Of a DNA stretch of 64,000 nt, positions 36,648-45,983 are shown piece after piece (the stretch's first letter is position 1; each line of letters opens with the position of its first letter). Both the position numbers and the translations under genes were made by a program. The stretch lies in contig JBMORG010000001.1 in assembly GCA_049322355.1 (NCBI GenBank), forward strand, positions 62,001 through 126,000, written 5' to 3'. This DNA is from 0-14-0-80-60-11 sp049322355 (GTDB taxonomy: Bacteria > Desulfobacterota > Desulfobaccia > Desulfobaccales > 0-14-0-80-60-11). The notes beneath the pieces are model-generated. The model saw only the letters and a program-made list of their open reading frames with translations, ran no database searches and was not told where the DNA came from.

Positions 36648-36721
36648 TTGTCATTCTGAGGGGAGCGAAGCGACCGAAGAATCTCCAAATAAGAGATGCT
36701 TCGCTGCGCTCAGCATGACAA
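36648..36721. repeat. Inverted repeat of the TGTCATTCTGAG type
   Basis: The left arm TTGTCATTCTGAG and the right arm CTCAGCATGACAA enclose GAAGAATCTC / GAGATGCTTCG, a long imperfect hairpin. This is a widely scattered bacterial intergenic repeat that I recognise by pattern; its function is unknown. Confidence 0.8.
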
Positions 36722-36759
36722 GTTAGGGTGCGGGTGAAATAATTGACGTCCCACCCGTT

Positions 36760-36902
36760 ACCTTCCCCTTCCCCTTAATCCCCTCCCACCCGGGGGAGTG
36801 GAAAATGACTTTCACCCGTTCCCAAGCTGGGCTTGGGTGCGCTTTTCTAGCCAAGCTTGGCTTGGCATTCCTTGTCCGTTCCCAAGTGCAACTTGGGAAC
36901 GA
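36760..36902. repeat. Cluster of palindromes between thpR and cinA
   Basis: A half-copy of the CCCTCCC...GGGGGAG element (36761-36801) is followed by CCCAAGC-tgg-GCTTGGG (36821-36837), AGCCAAGCTTGGCT (36849-36862) and an 11-bp perfect stem CGTTCCCAAGT / ACTTGGGAACG (36877-36901). This is the same set of modules as at 30556-30606. Confidence 0.8.
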
Positions 36903-36989
36903 GTTAAAGGGTTTCAACTTGCGTCCGCACAGGCAAGACGCCTTTGCCACCAAAGACATTTTTCAGTTGAAATTGAGGAAATATCCAAC

Positions 36990-38231
36990 CTACATTTCTT
37001 TCAACTTCCTTCTAAGCCGGTCCAGAGCGGTTTCCGCGGTCAAAGTCTTGATCTGGCTCCGGTTGCCGAAAAACTGATAGTGCCAGACGTCTTCGCCTTC
37101 GGGGGTGGCCAGGCCGATATACACCGTGCCTACGGGCTTGGCGGGGCTGCCGCCGCTGGGTCCGGCAATGCCGGTCACCGACAGGCCCACGGCGGCCTGA
37201 AAGGTTTCCCGCACTCCCCGGGCCATGTCCCGGGCGGTCTCCGGGCTTACCGCGCCGTTTTGGGCCAAGACCTCCGCCGGCACCCGCAGCAGGTCTTGTT
37301 TGGCTGCGTTGCTGTAGCTCACCACCCCGCCTAAAAAATAGTCCGAGGAGCCTGCCACATTGGTTATCCGGTGCCCGATGAGGCCACCCGTACAGGACTC
37401 AGCCACCGCCAGGGTGAGCCCGCGTTCAACAAGCAGCCTGCCAACCAGCTCCTCCAGGGTCGCATCATCGGAACTTAGCAACGCTTCGCCCACCTCTTGG
37501 GCCAGAGTGGCAGTGAGGCGGTCCAAAGCGGCGTTAAGCGCGGCGCGATCGGCTCCCTGCACCGTCAGGCTTAAGTGGGTTTCGGGAAAATTGGGGTAAT
37601 AACCCACCCTTACACCCTGCTGGAAATCGGGGACTCGACAGATTACACTCTGCAACTGGGCTTCGGAAATCCCGAATAACCGCAGATTGCGCTGCACCCA
37701 ATATTCTTCCGGCGCGGCCCAATCTACCAGGGAGGGGAGCACAAAGTCGTCAAACAGACTACGCATCTCCTGGGGCACCCCGGGCAGGAAGAAGAGCCGC
37801 ACTTCCCGGTGCTGCACAGCAAAACCGCAGGACATGCCTCCGGGGTCCAAAAGCTGCGCCCCTTCCGGAATCAGGGCCAGTCCGGCATAGCGCTCCTCCC
37901 AGGGGATCTGCCTCTCACCCAGGCAGCGCTTGATGCGGTCCAACAGACCTTCATGGACCACCAGCCGCCGATTTAAGGCCAGGGCCGCAGCAGGGAGAGT
38001 AACATCGTCTTCGGTGGGCCCCAGGCCCCCGGTAATAATGATAAAACTTGACCGGGTCAAGGCCTGGTCCAGGACCTCCTTGATCAAGGGGGCCTGGTCT
38101 CCTACCGTGGTGATACGCGCCACCGGCAACCCGGCTTCGTGCAGCCGCCGGGCGGCATAATGGGCGTTGCAGTCAACCACCTGGCCGGTAATCAACTCCG
38201 AGCCGGTGGCAATGATTTCACCGTGGATCAT
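36990..38231 (-). CDS. cinA: CinA: nicotinamide-nucleotide amidase / damage-inducible protein
   Basis: 413 residues. The N-terminal MoCF-biosynthesis-like (COG1058) domain starts MIHGEIIATGSELITG and contains GGLGPTEDD. The C-terminal PncC-type amidase domain carries AESCTGGLIGHRIT and VTGIAGPSGGSP. It deamidates NMN and may hydrolyse ADP-ribose. It stands between pgpA and thpR in the conserved block leading to recA, 70 bases after pgpA. Confidence 0.95.
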   Translation of the reverse strand: MIHGEIIATGSELITGQVVDCNAHYAARRLHEAGLPVARITTVGDQAPLIKEVLDQALTRSSFIIITGGLGPTEDDVTLPAAALALNRRLVVHEGLLDRIKRCLGERQIPWEERYAGLALIPEGAQLLDPGGMSCGFAVQHREVRLFFLPGVPQEMRSLFDDFVLPSLVDWAAPEEYWVQRNLRLFGISEAQLQSVICRVPDFQQGVRVGYYPNFPETHLSLTVQGADRAALNAALDRLTATLAQEVGEALLSSDDATLEELVGRLLVERGLTLAVAESCTGGLIGHRITNVAGSSDYFLGGVVSYSNAAKQDLLRVPAEVLAQNGAVSPETARDMARGVRETFQAAVGLSVTGIAGPSGGSPAKPVGTVYIGLATPEGEDVWHYQFFGNRSQIKTLTAETALDRLRRKLKEM

Positions 38232-38301
38232 AACAGTTGCCAGTGGTCAGAGGACAGTACAAGGCAATTGTTTTTCTGCCAACTGCCAACTTCCCTTAGC
38301 C

Positions 38302-38775
38302 TCACCCCCAAAAAATTAGAACAACTTCCACAATCACCCGTCCCAACACTCCTGCGGCAACGTCGTCGGCCATGACTTCAAGGCCACCAACACCGCCGGC
38401 GCCGAACCAACGGATAGGGCCGGGTTTAAGGATATCCAGGGTCCTAAAGACGATAATCCCCACGGCGGTGGCCAGCCAGGTCGGGGCTACGCCTGCCAGG
38501 GTGATCAATAGCCCCGCCACTTCGTCCACCACGATGGCCGGGTGGTCGGTGCGCCCCAAATATTTCTGGGCCGGTCCTGCCACCAACAAGCCCAGAATGA
38601 GCAGAACCGCCACTCCCAGGGCGTAACCCCAGGGCCCGGACTGAGCCAGCAGGTACCACAGCGGCAGGGCGGCCAGCGTGCCCCAGGTGCCGGGCATGAA
38701 AGGCAGGTAACCGATTCCGCCCCAGGTGGCCAGGGCCAGGATCAGTCTGCGGCGCACCTGGGTCTCCCCCCTCAC
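38302..38775 (-). CDS. pgpA: Phosphatidylglycerophosphatase A
   Basis: 157 residues. Removes phosphate from phosphatidylglycerol phosphate in the inner membrane. Family motifs are present: GYLPFMPGTWGTLAALPL, DHPAIVVDEVAG (acidic metal site), FRTLDILKPGPIR and the C-terminal DDVAAGV. About four hydrophobic segments. First gene of the pgpA-cinA-thpR-recA-alaS row. The start at MRGETQ is the longest frame; a few residues less is possible. Confidence 0.93.
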   Translation of the reverse strand: MRGETQVRRRLILALATWGGIGYLPFMPGTWGTLAALPLWYLLAQSGPWGYALGVAVLLILGLLVAGPAQKYLGRTDHPAIVVDEVAGLLITLAGVAPTWLATAVGIIVFRTLDILKPGPIRWFGAGGVGGLEVMADDVAAGVLGRVIVEVVLIFWG

Positions 38776-38952
38776 CGTATTATACCTCTAAATTTTTATA
38801 AATATATGGAATTAAAGCGCTTGTCAATCACTCCCCTTCCCGGGTAGTGTCCTAATTTGCAGGACACTGCCCCTTCCCGATGATTTTTGGGTGCAGAGGC
38901 GTGCTCCAAAACGTATTTCATAATTTATAAGTGCTATTAAGTTAAAAAATGT

Positions 38953-38958
38953 TATAAT
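38953..38958 (+). promoter_or_regulatory. Perfect -10 box close to the pcnB start
   Basis: TATAAT ends 11 bases before ATG 38970, so transcription would begin about 5 bases before the start codon. No Shine-Dalgarno is visible and no good -35 is present. Confidence 0.4.
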
Positions 38959-38969
38959 AATATACCGTT

Positions 38970-40244
38970 ATGTTGGCCGAACCCTCAGATTCCATTCATC
39001 CTCATCCCCGCATCATTCCCCGGCCCGAACACACCGTCTCCCGCCGCGACATCGACGTGGAGGCCTTGAAAGTCCTCTACCGTCTGCACCATGCCGGATA
39101 TAGCGCCTACCTGGTGGGCGGCAGCGTCCGGGATTTGCTTTTGGGGAAAACGCCCAAAGACTTCGACGTGGTCACCGACGCCCGGCCCGGTGAACTACGG
39201 AAACTCTTCCGCAACAGCCGCATTATCGGCCGGCGCTTTAGGCTGGTCCAGGTCTTCTTCAAGGGCGCCCATATTGTAGAGGTTTCCACCTTTCGGTGCC
39301 GCTCCGAATTCGACGAATTGACGGGAGACAACGAGGTCCCCCCCAAGGATACCACCTATGGCACCCCGGCAGAGGATGCCCACCGCCGAGACCTGACTAT
39401 CAACGGCCTGTTTTATAATATCGGTGATTTTTCCCTGGTAGATTATGTGGGAGGGATGGAAGACCTGGAAGCCCGGCGCATCCGGGTTATCGGCGACCCC
39501 GCGGTACGTTTCGTGCGCGACCCGGTGCGCATGTTGCGGGTGCTGCGCCATGCCGCCCGCACCGGTTTTACCATTGACCCGGCGGCCTGGGAGGAAATTC
39601 TGGTCAAGGGCCACCTGATCCGTACCTGCCCGCCAGCCCGGGTCCGAGATGAACTCCTCAAAGACTTCCACAGCGGTGCGGCTCGCCCCTTCTTTGCCTT
39701 GATGCTGGAATCCGGGTTGTTTTATGCCATTTTCCCGGCTTGGACCGGGCGCCTGGGGAAGTCGGGCGAATCCCGCCTGCTGGACCTTATTGAGAGGCTG
39801 GACCAAATGGTCCGGGGCGGGGTTACGGTGTCCGACAGCCTGCTCTGGGCGGTGTTTTTAAGCGCCTTCCTGGAAACGGAACCCCATCCGAACGACTTCA
39901 AAGAACTGCGGGAGTTTATCCAGGAGAAAATCAAGGAGGCCCTGGGGGGCATAGAATTCCCCCGGCAGCGGCAGGATGAGGTTTCACAGATGCTAGCGCT
40001 GGAGACGCGGGTGGCGCCCCTTCTGGCCAAAGGGCAACCCATTCCGGCCCGGCTAACCCGGCTGACCTTTTATCCTGTGACCTGGCTTCTTTATCAAATC
40101 AAGACCGCCCCGGAGGAAGAGCTGCTGGAGAGATGTCAACCCGAGGCCCTGCCGGCCGCCGTCCCGGCGCCCAAACGCCGGCGTTCCCGGCGCCATCGTC
40201 CACGGGGGCGTCGGCGAAAAGAATCTTCTGGGGGAGGGGGCTAA
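38970..40244 (+). CDS. pcnB: Poly(A) polymerase PcnB
   Basis: 424 residues. Class II nucleotidyltransferase that adds 3' A-tails to RNA, marking it for decay. The head domain carries YLVGGSVRDLLLGKTP, the catalytic DFDVVTD and the RDLTINGLFYN and RFVRDPVRMLRVLR motifs. The C-terminal end is a basic tail (KRRRSRRHRPRGRRRK) typical of PcnB rather than CCA enzyme. The very last residues (SSGGGG) are read from the palindromic repeat that follows. The start has a -10 box almost touching it and no ribosome site. Confidence 0.93.
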   Translation: MLAEPSDSIHPHPRIIPRPEHTVSRRDIDVEALKVLYRLHHAGYSAYLVGGSVRDLLLGKTPKDFDVVTDARPGELRKLFRNSRIIGRRFRLVQVFFKGAHIVEVSTFRCRSEFDELTGDNEVPPKDTTYGTPAEDAHRRDLTINGLFYNIGDFSLVDYVGGMEDLEARRIRVIGDPAVRFVRDPVRMLRVLRHAARTGFTIDPAAWEEILVKGHLIRTCPPARVRDELLKDFHSGAARPFFALMLESGLFYAIFPAWTGRLGKSGESRLLDLIERLDQMVRGGVTVSDSLLWAVFLSAFLETEPHPNDFKELREFIQEKIKEALGGIEFPRQRQDEVSQMLALETRVAPLLAKGQPIPARLTRLTFYPVTWLLYQIKTAPEEELLERCQPEALPAAVPAPKRRRSRRHRPRGRRRKESSGGGG

Positions 40245-40308
40245 AGTGCTTGGGGGAGAGGGCTAAGGGCGAAAGCCCTGACCCCTCTCCCCCCAAAACC
40301 CCTCTCCC
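40230..40308. terminator. Long GC-rich hairpin between convergent pcnB and tyrS
   Basis: GGGGGAGAGGGCTAAGGGC-gaaa-GCCCT...CCCCTCTCCCCC forms a very stable stem. A second layer is GGGGAGGGGG / CCCCTCTCCC outside it. It has no clear T-run but could block transcription from both sides. Related to the other CCCTCCC elements. Confidence 0.6.
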
Positions 40309-40393
40309 AATCCTTTAGATTTTTTGTAGGGGCGCCTGCGTGTGCGCCTTTGTACGCAAACACAGAGTCCCGCCACTACCTGAAATCTCGGTG

Positions 40394-40414
40394 GCACAGG
40401 CGTCCCGCCTGTGC
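40394..40414. repeat. Perfect hairpin GCACAGGCG-tcc-CGCCTGTGC
   Basis: Nine-base perfect stem just beyond the tyrS stop, a common type of bacterial intergenic palindrome; possible terminator for tyrS. Confidence 0.7.
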
Positions 40415-40450
40415 TCTGTGGGGTGGACCTCCGTGCCCGCCTGCCAGAAC

Positions 40451-41698
40451 TTACCCTGCCAGCGTCACCCGTTTGAAACGCCTTTTCCCCACCTTCAGGA
40501 GATAGGTCTTGCCTGCCTCCAAGCCCCGGTCGGCATCCATAACCTTCTCGCCGTCCACTTGGACGCCTCCCTGGGTGATGAGGCGCCGAGCCTCGGAGGT
40601 GCTGGACGCCAACCCGGCCCCAACCAAAATTTTCGGCAAGTAATAGGTTTCCACTCTAATCATCTGGCCATTCAAAGACTGCTTTATAGGGGGGATGTTC
40701 ACTTCTTCGATATCTTCCGGCAACTCTCGCTCCCGCAGGACGCGAATAAACTCCGCGGCTTCATGCTCCGCCGCAGCCCGGCTGTGGTAGCGGGCCACGA
40801 TTTCTTTGGCCAAATCCTCTTTTACCTGGCGGGGATGTTTGGCACCAGAGGCCAAGTCAGCTTTCAGCCCGGCCAACTCATGGGGGGTGATATCCGTTAG
40901 CAGCTCATAATAGCGAACCATCAAGTCGTCGGAAATGGACATGAGCTTGCCGAAGATCTCTTTAGCGGGCTCATCTATCCCCACATAATTGCCCAGAGAT
41001 TTGCTCATCTTTTGCACGCCGTCCAGACCTTCCAGCAGGGGCAGGGTGATCACCACCTGGGGCGGCTGGCCGTATTCCCGCTGCAAGTCCCGGCCCACCA
41101 GGAGGTTGAAGGTCTGGTCGGTGCCGCCCAGTTCCACGTCGGCCTCCAGGGCCACGGAATCATAGCCCTGGATCAGGGGATAGAGAAATTCGTGGATACT
41201 GATGGGAGTTTGGCTGACATATCTCTTATGAAAATCCTCCCGCTCCAGCATCCGAGCCACGGTGTGCCGGGCCGCCAGGCGGATGAGGTCCTGGGCGGCC
41301 ATAGGTTTCATCCAGCGGCTGTTGAAGTCGACGATGGTTTTCTCCGGGTCCAGCACCTTGAAGATTTGGCGCTCGTAGGTGGCAGCGTTCGCTTTGACCT
41401 GTTCCTCTGTTAATGGCGGCCGAGTCTCGCTCTTGCCGGAAGGGTCGCCGATGAGGCCGGTGAAATCACCGATGAGAAAAATGACCTGGTGGCCCAGATC
41501 CTGGAAATTCTTGAGCTTTTGGATGAGCACGGTATGGCCCAGGTGCAAATCCGGGGCGGTGGGGTCGAAACCGGCCTTGACCCGCAAAGGTTTGCCTGTA
41601 GCGATGGATTTCTCCAGGCGGGCGGCCAGTTCCTCTTCCCGAATGATGTCATGACAGCCTTGTTTGATAACAGCCATCTGTTCCGATACTGGTTTCAC
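40451..41698 (-). CDS. tyrS: Tyrosyl-tRNA synthetase
   Basis: 415 residues from GTG 41698. This start has TGGAGAG eight bases upstream, while the longer frame to 41752 has none. The class I signature HLGHT follows APDLHLGHTVLIQKL and KMSKS lies in VQKMSKSLGNYVG. The C-terminal S4-like RNA-binding domain is present (EARRLITQGGVQVDGEKV). Attaches tyrosine to tRNA-Tyr. Its 3' end faces pcnB. Confidence 0.96.
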   Translation of the reverse strand: MKPVSEQMAVIKQGCHDIIREEELAARLEKSIATGKPLRVKAGFDPTAPDLHLGHTVLIQKLKNFQDLGHQVIFLIGDFTGLIGDPSGKSETRPPLTEEQVKANAATYERQIFKVLDPEKTIVDFNSRWMKPMAAQDLIRLAARHTVARMLEREDFHKRYVSQTPISIHEFLYPLIQGYDSVALEADVELGGTDQTFNLLVGRDLQREYGQPPQVVITLPLLEGLDGVQKMSKSLGNYVGIDEPAKEIFGKLMSISDDLMVRYYELLTDITPHELAGLKADLASGAKHPRQVKEDLAKEIVARYHSRAAAEHEAAEFIRVLRERELPEDIEEVNIPPIKQSLNGQMIRVETYYLPKILVGAGLASSTSEARRLITQGGVQVDGEKVMDADRGLEAGKTYLLKVGKRRFKRVTLAG

Positions 41699-41776
41699 GA
41701 AGTTTACTCTCCAAGAATTTATTAAAAGGTGTGCAGGGCCCACCATAACCACCGACCCCAGAACCCAAAACCCGCT

Positions 41777-42349
41777 TTAAAACCCCAGCCAGCGTACTTC
41801 CCGGTCCTTTCGGGGCGGCACCGGCGGTTCTTTGGCGGAGTAGCCGATGGGGGTGATGGCCAGGAGCTGTTTGTCTTCCTTGCCCAGGAACTTCAAAATC
41901 TCGGTTTCCAGGGAGTGGGCCCCGGTCATCCAGCAGGTGCCCAGGCCCTCGGCGTGGGCCGCCAGCAGCAGGTTCTGCATCAGGGCCGCGCCGCTCTGGA
42001 TATTGGCAAGATTGGCGATATCATCCGGCCGCTTGCCGATGGTCACCGCGATGACCACCGGTGCGCCCCCCAGGTTTTTGAAAAACTTCATCACCAGGTC
42101 CTGGCTTTTTTCCGGCACCTGGGCCTTTTGCATAATGGGAATTAGATGTTTGATGGCATTGCTTACCAGTTCCACAAAATCATCCCGGACTTTGCCGGCC
42201 ATGACGGTGATTTCCCAGTCCTGGAGGTTGGTGCCTGACGGGGCCCAGAGCGCGGCCTCAATTATCTTTTCCAGGATATCCCGGGGTGGCGTCTCGGGTT
42301 TGTAAAACCGATGGCTGCGGCGGTTGCGAATGGCTTCGTAGATGTCCAT
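41777..42349 (-). CDS. Nitroreductase-family FMN flavoprotein
   Basis: 190 residues from ATG 42349 (MDIYEAIRNRRSHRFY), preceded by AGAGGT; the longer frame adds an unlikely leader. The FMN-binding NRRSHR, the WAPSGTNLQDWE segment and GLGTCWMTGAH fit the family. The substrate cannot be told. It lies 51 bases downstream of the glycosyltransferase gene, probably in the same transcript. Confidence 0.9.
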   Translation of the reverse strand: MDIYEAIRNRRSHRFYKPETPPRDILEKIIEAALWAPSGTNLQDWEITVMAGKVRDDFVELVSNAIKHLIPIMQKAQVPEKSQDLVMKFFKNLGGAPVVIAVTIGKRPDDIANLANIQSGAALMQNLLLAAHAEGLGTCWMTGAHSLETEILKFLGKEDKQLLAITPIGYSAKEPPVPPRKDREVRWLGF

Positions 42350-42400
42350 GGTTACCTCTTTGAATCCTGGTTCCCTAGCTCCTCCTTGGGAACCCACCTT

Positions 42401-43270
42401 TTATGTTCCAAGTGAACACCCCAGCTCTTGAAAATATGAGATATTCCCGGATAAACTCTGATCCCCCAGTTTCCGGTAATAGCCGGCTTCGGTGGATTTT
42501 CCCCGCTTCTCACAGCCTTGGGCGTAGATGGTGCATTTGCGGGCCAGCGTCCGGCGGACAGCCCGGGCATAGGCTTCGGGCAAGTCTGGCTCTCCCAACA
42601 GTTTGACCAGGGCCCGGATGCGGAAGCGGTCGAGGCCCCATTGGGCCGAGAGCTGGTCTGGATGGCCGCCCCGTTTAATTACCAGGGGCTCATCCGCCAG
42701 CCCCACCTCGTAGCGCCACACCAAGCGCAGCCAGAGATCGTAGTCTTCGGCTGCGGGCAAAACTTCGTCGAAACCTCCGTGGTCCATAAGCAGCCGCCGG
42801 TTCAGGACCACCGCCGACGGACTAACCAGGCAGCGTTCCAGGGAGGGCAAGAAAATCTTCCCTGCCACTTTCCGGTGGCTCACCGGTTTATTTACCCGGA
42901 CCCCCCGGCGCACCCAGGTTTCGTCGGTCTGACACAATAGGAGGCCCGGCCGTCCTTCAAGATAGGCCATTTGCCGGGCGAGTTTTTCCGGCAGCCACAA
43001 ATCGTCGGAATCCAGGAAGGCCAGCCAGTCTCCCCGGGCCGCGGCCGCGCCAAAGTTCCGGGCCGCGGCTACTCCCCGGCGCCTAAGGTGGCGCAGCACC
43101 CTGACGCCCTCCAGGCTCGCCAGTACCTCCGTGGTATCATCCGTGGAGCCGTCATCCACCACCAGGAGTTCGAAGTCCCGGAAGGTTTGAGCCGCAACCG
43201 AGGCCACGGCCTCAGCTACCTGCCCGGCCCGGTTGTAAGTGGGGATAATGACGCTGACCAGGGGCACCAT
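42401..43270 (-). CDS. Family 2 glycosyltransferase
   Basis: 289 residues. GT-A fold: VSVIIPTYNRAGQVAEA, VVDDGSTDDT and the metal-binding FLDSDDLW. A catalytic-base region is near AAEDYDLWLRL. No membrane helices are evident, so it is probably a cytoplasmic or peripheral enzyme that transfers a sugar in cell-surface glycan synthesis. No glycan cluster is adjacent, so acceptor and sugar are unknown. Confidence 0.9.
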   Translation of the reverse strand: MVPLVSVIIPTYNRAGQVAEAVASVAAQTFRDFELLVVDDGSTDDTTEVLASLEGVRVLRHLRRRGVAAARNFGAAAARGDWLAFLDSDDLWLPEKLARQMAYLEGRPGLLLCQTDETWVRRGVRVNKPVSHRKVAGKIFLPSLERCLVSPSAVVLNRRLLMDHGGFDEVLPAAEDYDLWLRLVWRYEVGLADEPLVIKRGGHPDQLSAQWGLDRFRIRALVKLLGEPDLPEAYARAVRRTLARKCTIYAQGCEKRGKSTEAGYYRKLGDQSLSGNISYFQELGCSLGT

Positions 43271-43395
43271 TATGAAAACTTACCAGAAATTCAGTAAAAT
43301 TCAAGTCTTGGAAACTCCTAAGGGAGTTCTGAAATGGATTTCATGACTGCAGGGGCGGGCTTAAAACTCGCCCAGATATCAACCGCATCGATGAC

Positions 43396-43419
43396 ATTAT
43401 TAATTGCCTGATTAATAAT
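43396..43419. promoter_or_regulatory. AT-rich perfect inverted repeat upstream of leuS
   Basis: ATTATTAAT-tgcctg-ATTAATAAT, nine-base arms, 66 bases before the leuS start. It looks like a dimeric-protein operator or a hairpin in the leuS leader. Confidence 0.4.
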
Positions 43420-43484
43420 TGGCCTGGCAGCCCCTTTCTATGTTAAATTTTATATCTTAAGGAACCTGGATACAGGAGTTTTGC

Positions 43485-45971
43485 ATGGCCCCTCGTTATG
43501 AACCCCGCCCCCTGGAAGCCAAGTGGCAGCAAATCTGGGAAGAGCGGCGGCTGTTTAATGCCACGGAAGATCAGTCTCGTCCGAAATATTACGTCCTGGA
43601 GATGTTCCCCTATCCGTCCGGGCGCATCCACATGGGCCACGTGCGCAACTATACCATCGGGGACGTGGTGGCCCGCTACAAGCGGATGCGGGGCTTTAAC
43701 GTGCTACATCCCATGGGTTGGGACGCCTTCGGCCTGCCCGCGGAGAATGCCGCCATGGCCCGGGGGCTTCATCCGGCCACCTGGACCTACGACAATATCG
43801 AATACATGCGGCGGCAGCTCAAGGAACTGGGCTACAGCTACGACTGGCCCCGGGAGCTGGCCACCTGCGATCCGGAGTACTACCGCTGGGAGCAGTTGGT
43901 CTTCATCGAGATGTTCCGCCGGGGACTGGCTTACAAGAAAGAGGCCCCGGTCAACTGGTGCCCCAACTGCCAGACGGTCCTGGCCAACGAGCAGGTGGAA
44001 GAAGGCCTCTGCTGGCGGTGCGATTCGCCGGTGCACTTAAAGGAACTCAACCAGTGGTTTTTTAAGATAACCCATTATGCCGAAGAACTTTTAAGCGATC
44101 TGGACCAGCTTACCCACTGGCCGGAGCGGGTCCTCACCATGCAGCGCCACTGGATCGGCAAGTCTCCGGGAGCGGAGATTTATTTCCCGCTGGCCCGCGG
44201 GGGCGAGCCCATCACCGTGTTCACCACCCGGGCCGACACTTTGTTCGGGGCCACCTTCATGAGCCTGGCGCCGGAACACCCCCTGGCCCTGGCCCTGGCG
44301 CAAGGCACCGGGCAGGAAGAGGCGGTGGGCCGCTTCGTGGAATACTGGTCCGCCCAGAATCGGAGCCGCGGCGTCCTGGAGGAGATCACCAAGGAGGGAG
44401 TCTTCACCGGAAGCTATTGCGTAAACCCGGTCACCGGCTGGCAAATGCCCATTTATGTGGCCAATTTTGTGCTCATGGAGTACGGCACCGGCGCAGTGAT
44501 GGCGGTGCCGGCCCACGACCAGCGGGACTTTGAATTTGCCCAAAAATATGATTTGCCCATTAAGGTGGTGATCCAGCCCCAGGGGGAAAAATTGGCGGCT
44601 GAGAATCTCACCGCGGCCTATGAAGATGAAGGGGTGCTGGCGGACTCCGGCCAGTTTACCGGGATGAATAGTAACGCCGCCAAAGAGGCCATCGCCGCCT
44701 TTCTGGAAGAAAAGAGCCAGGGCAAGGCCACGGTGAATTTTCGCCTCCGGGACTGGCTCATCTCCCGGCAGCGTTACTGGGGCGCGCCCATCCCCATCAT
44801 CTATTGCGACCGCTGCGGTTTGGTGCCGGTGCCCGAGAAAGACTTGCCGGTAGTCCTGCCCCTGGAAGTGCAGATCACCGGTGAGGGCGGCTCGCCTCTG
44901 GCCCATTTGCCGTCGTTCTATGGAGTGACCTGCCCCACTTGTGGCGGCCCGGCCCGGCGGGAAGTGGACACCATGGACACCTTCGTGGAGTCCTCCTGGT
45001 ATTTTCTGCGTTATGCCTGCGCCGACTATAAAGAAGGCGTCCTGGACCCGCCCCGGGTGAACTATTGGGCCCCGGTGGACCAGTATATCGGCGGCATTGA
45101 ACACGCAGTGCTGCACTTGCTCTATGCCCGGTTTTTCACCAAGGTTCTCCGGGATTTGGGAATGGTGAATATTGACGAGCCTTTTCAGCGGCTCCTGACC
45201 CAGGGCATGGTCCTCAAAGACGGGGCCAAAATGGCCAAATCCAAGGGCAACGTGGTGGACCCGGAGTACATGATCGCCGAATACGGCACAGACACCACCC
45301 GGCTGTTTCTGCTGTTTGCCGCGCCGCCGGAGAAAGACCTGGAATGGAGCGACCAGGGGGTGGCCGGCTCCGCCCGCTTCCTCCACCGGCTTTGGAATCT
45401 GGTGCAGGACCTGTTGCCGGACATTAAAGGAGTGGGGCCGTATAGAGGGGTGGGGACAGAATTGTCCTCGGAACTGACGGAGTTCCGCCATAAGGTGCAC
45501 GCCACCATCAAGAAGGTGACCGAAGACATCGAGGACTCCTTTCATTTCAATACCGCCATCGCTGCAGTGATGGAACTGGTGAACGCCTTCTATCTGGCGG
45601 TGGAAAATCTGCCCAAGGACGAGACCACCTTGGGGGTTTTTCGGGAGGCGGTGGAGGCCATTCTGGTCCTGGTCAGCCCCATGGTGCCCCACATAACCGA
45701 AGAACTCTGGCAGGCCCTGGGACACACGACCCTGCTGCTGGAAGTCCCCTGGCCCCAGCCCCAGGCCGAGGCCCTCGCGGTCTCCGCTATGACAGTGGTG
45801 ATCCAGGTCAACGGCAAGGTGAGAAGCCGCATGGTGGTATCGGCATCGGCTCCGGATGAGGATATCAAAAATTGGGCTTTGAAAGACCCGGTTATTGCCA
45901 AATGGCTGCAAGGCCAGCCGCCCAAAAAAATAATTCTGGCCCGGCGCAAGCTGGTTAATATCGTGGTCTAA
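43485..45971 (+). CDS. leuS: Leucyl-tRNA synthetase
   Basis: 828 residues, full length. Class I signatures PYPSGRIHMGHVRNY and KMAKSKGN (a KMSKS variant), a zinc-type CPNCQTV...CWRCDSPV module, the CP1 editing domain (TTRADTLFGATF) and the C-terminal anticodon-binding region are present. CAGGAG lies a few bases before ATG. First gene of the leuS-lptE-(HEPN pair)-holA row; lptE starts 12 bases later. Confidence 0.98.
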   Translation: MAPRYEPRPLEAKWQQIWEERRLFNATEDQSRPKYYVLEMFPYPSGRIHMGHVRNYTIGDVVARYKRMRGFNVLHPMGWDAFGLPAENAAMARGLHPATWTYDNIEYMRRQLKELGYSYDWPRELATCDPEYYRWEQLVFIEMFRRGLAYKKEAPVNWCPNCQTVLANEQVEEGLCWRCDSPVHLKELNQWFFKITHYAEELLSDLDQLTHWPERVLTMQRHWIGKSPGAEIYFPLARGGEPITVFTTRADTLFGATFMSLAPEHPLALALAQGTGQEEAVGRFVEYWSAQNRSRGVLEEITKEGVFTGSYCVNPVTGWQMPIYVANFVLMEYGTGAVMAVPAHDQRDFEFAQKYDLPIKVVIQPQGEKLAAENLTAAYEDEGVLADSGQFTGMNSNAAKEAIAAFLEEKSQGKATVNFRLRDWLISRQRYWGAPIPIIYCDRCGLVPVPEKDLPVVLPLEVQITGEGGSPLAHLPSFYGVTCPTCGGPARREVDTMDTFVESSWYFLRYACADYKEGVLDPPRVNYWAPVDQYIGGIEHAVLHLLYARFFTKVLRDLGMVNIDEPFQRLLTQGMVLKDGAKMAKSKGNVVDPEYMIAEYGTDTTRLFLLFAAPPEKDLEWSDQGVAGSARFLHRLWNLVQDLLPDIKGVGPYRGVGTELSSELTEFRHKVHATIKKVTEDIEDSFHFNTAIAAVMELVNAFYLAVENLPKDETTLGVFREAVEAILVLVSPMVPHITEELWQALGHTTLLLEVPWPQPQAEALAVSAMTVVIQVNGKVRSRMVVSASAPDEDIKNWALKDPVIAKWLQGQPPKKIILARRKLVNIVV

Positions 45972-45983
45972 GGGAGTGAGGCT

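Noticed and set aside
36602..36688. Longer start for thpR adding 29 residues
   Set aside because: The extension is read from an intergenic inverted repeat, and the conserved N terminus starts at ATG 36601.
44091..45911. 606-codon open frame opposite leuS
   Set aside because: Mirror of the leuS codon pattern, no recognisable domain; leuS is complete on the other strand.
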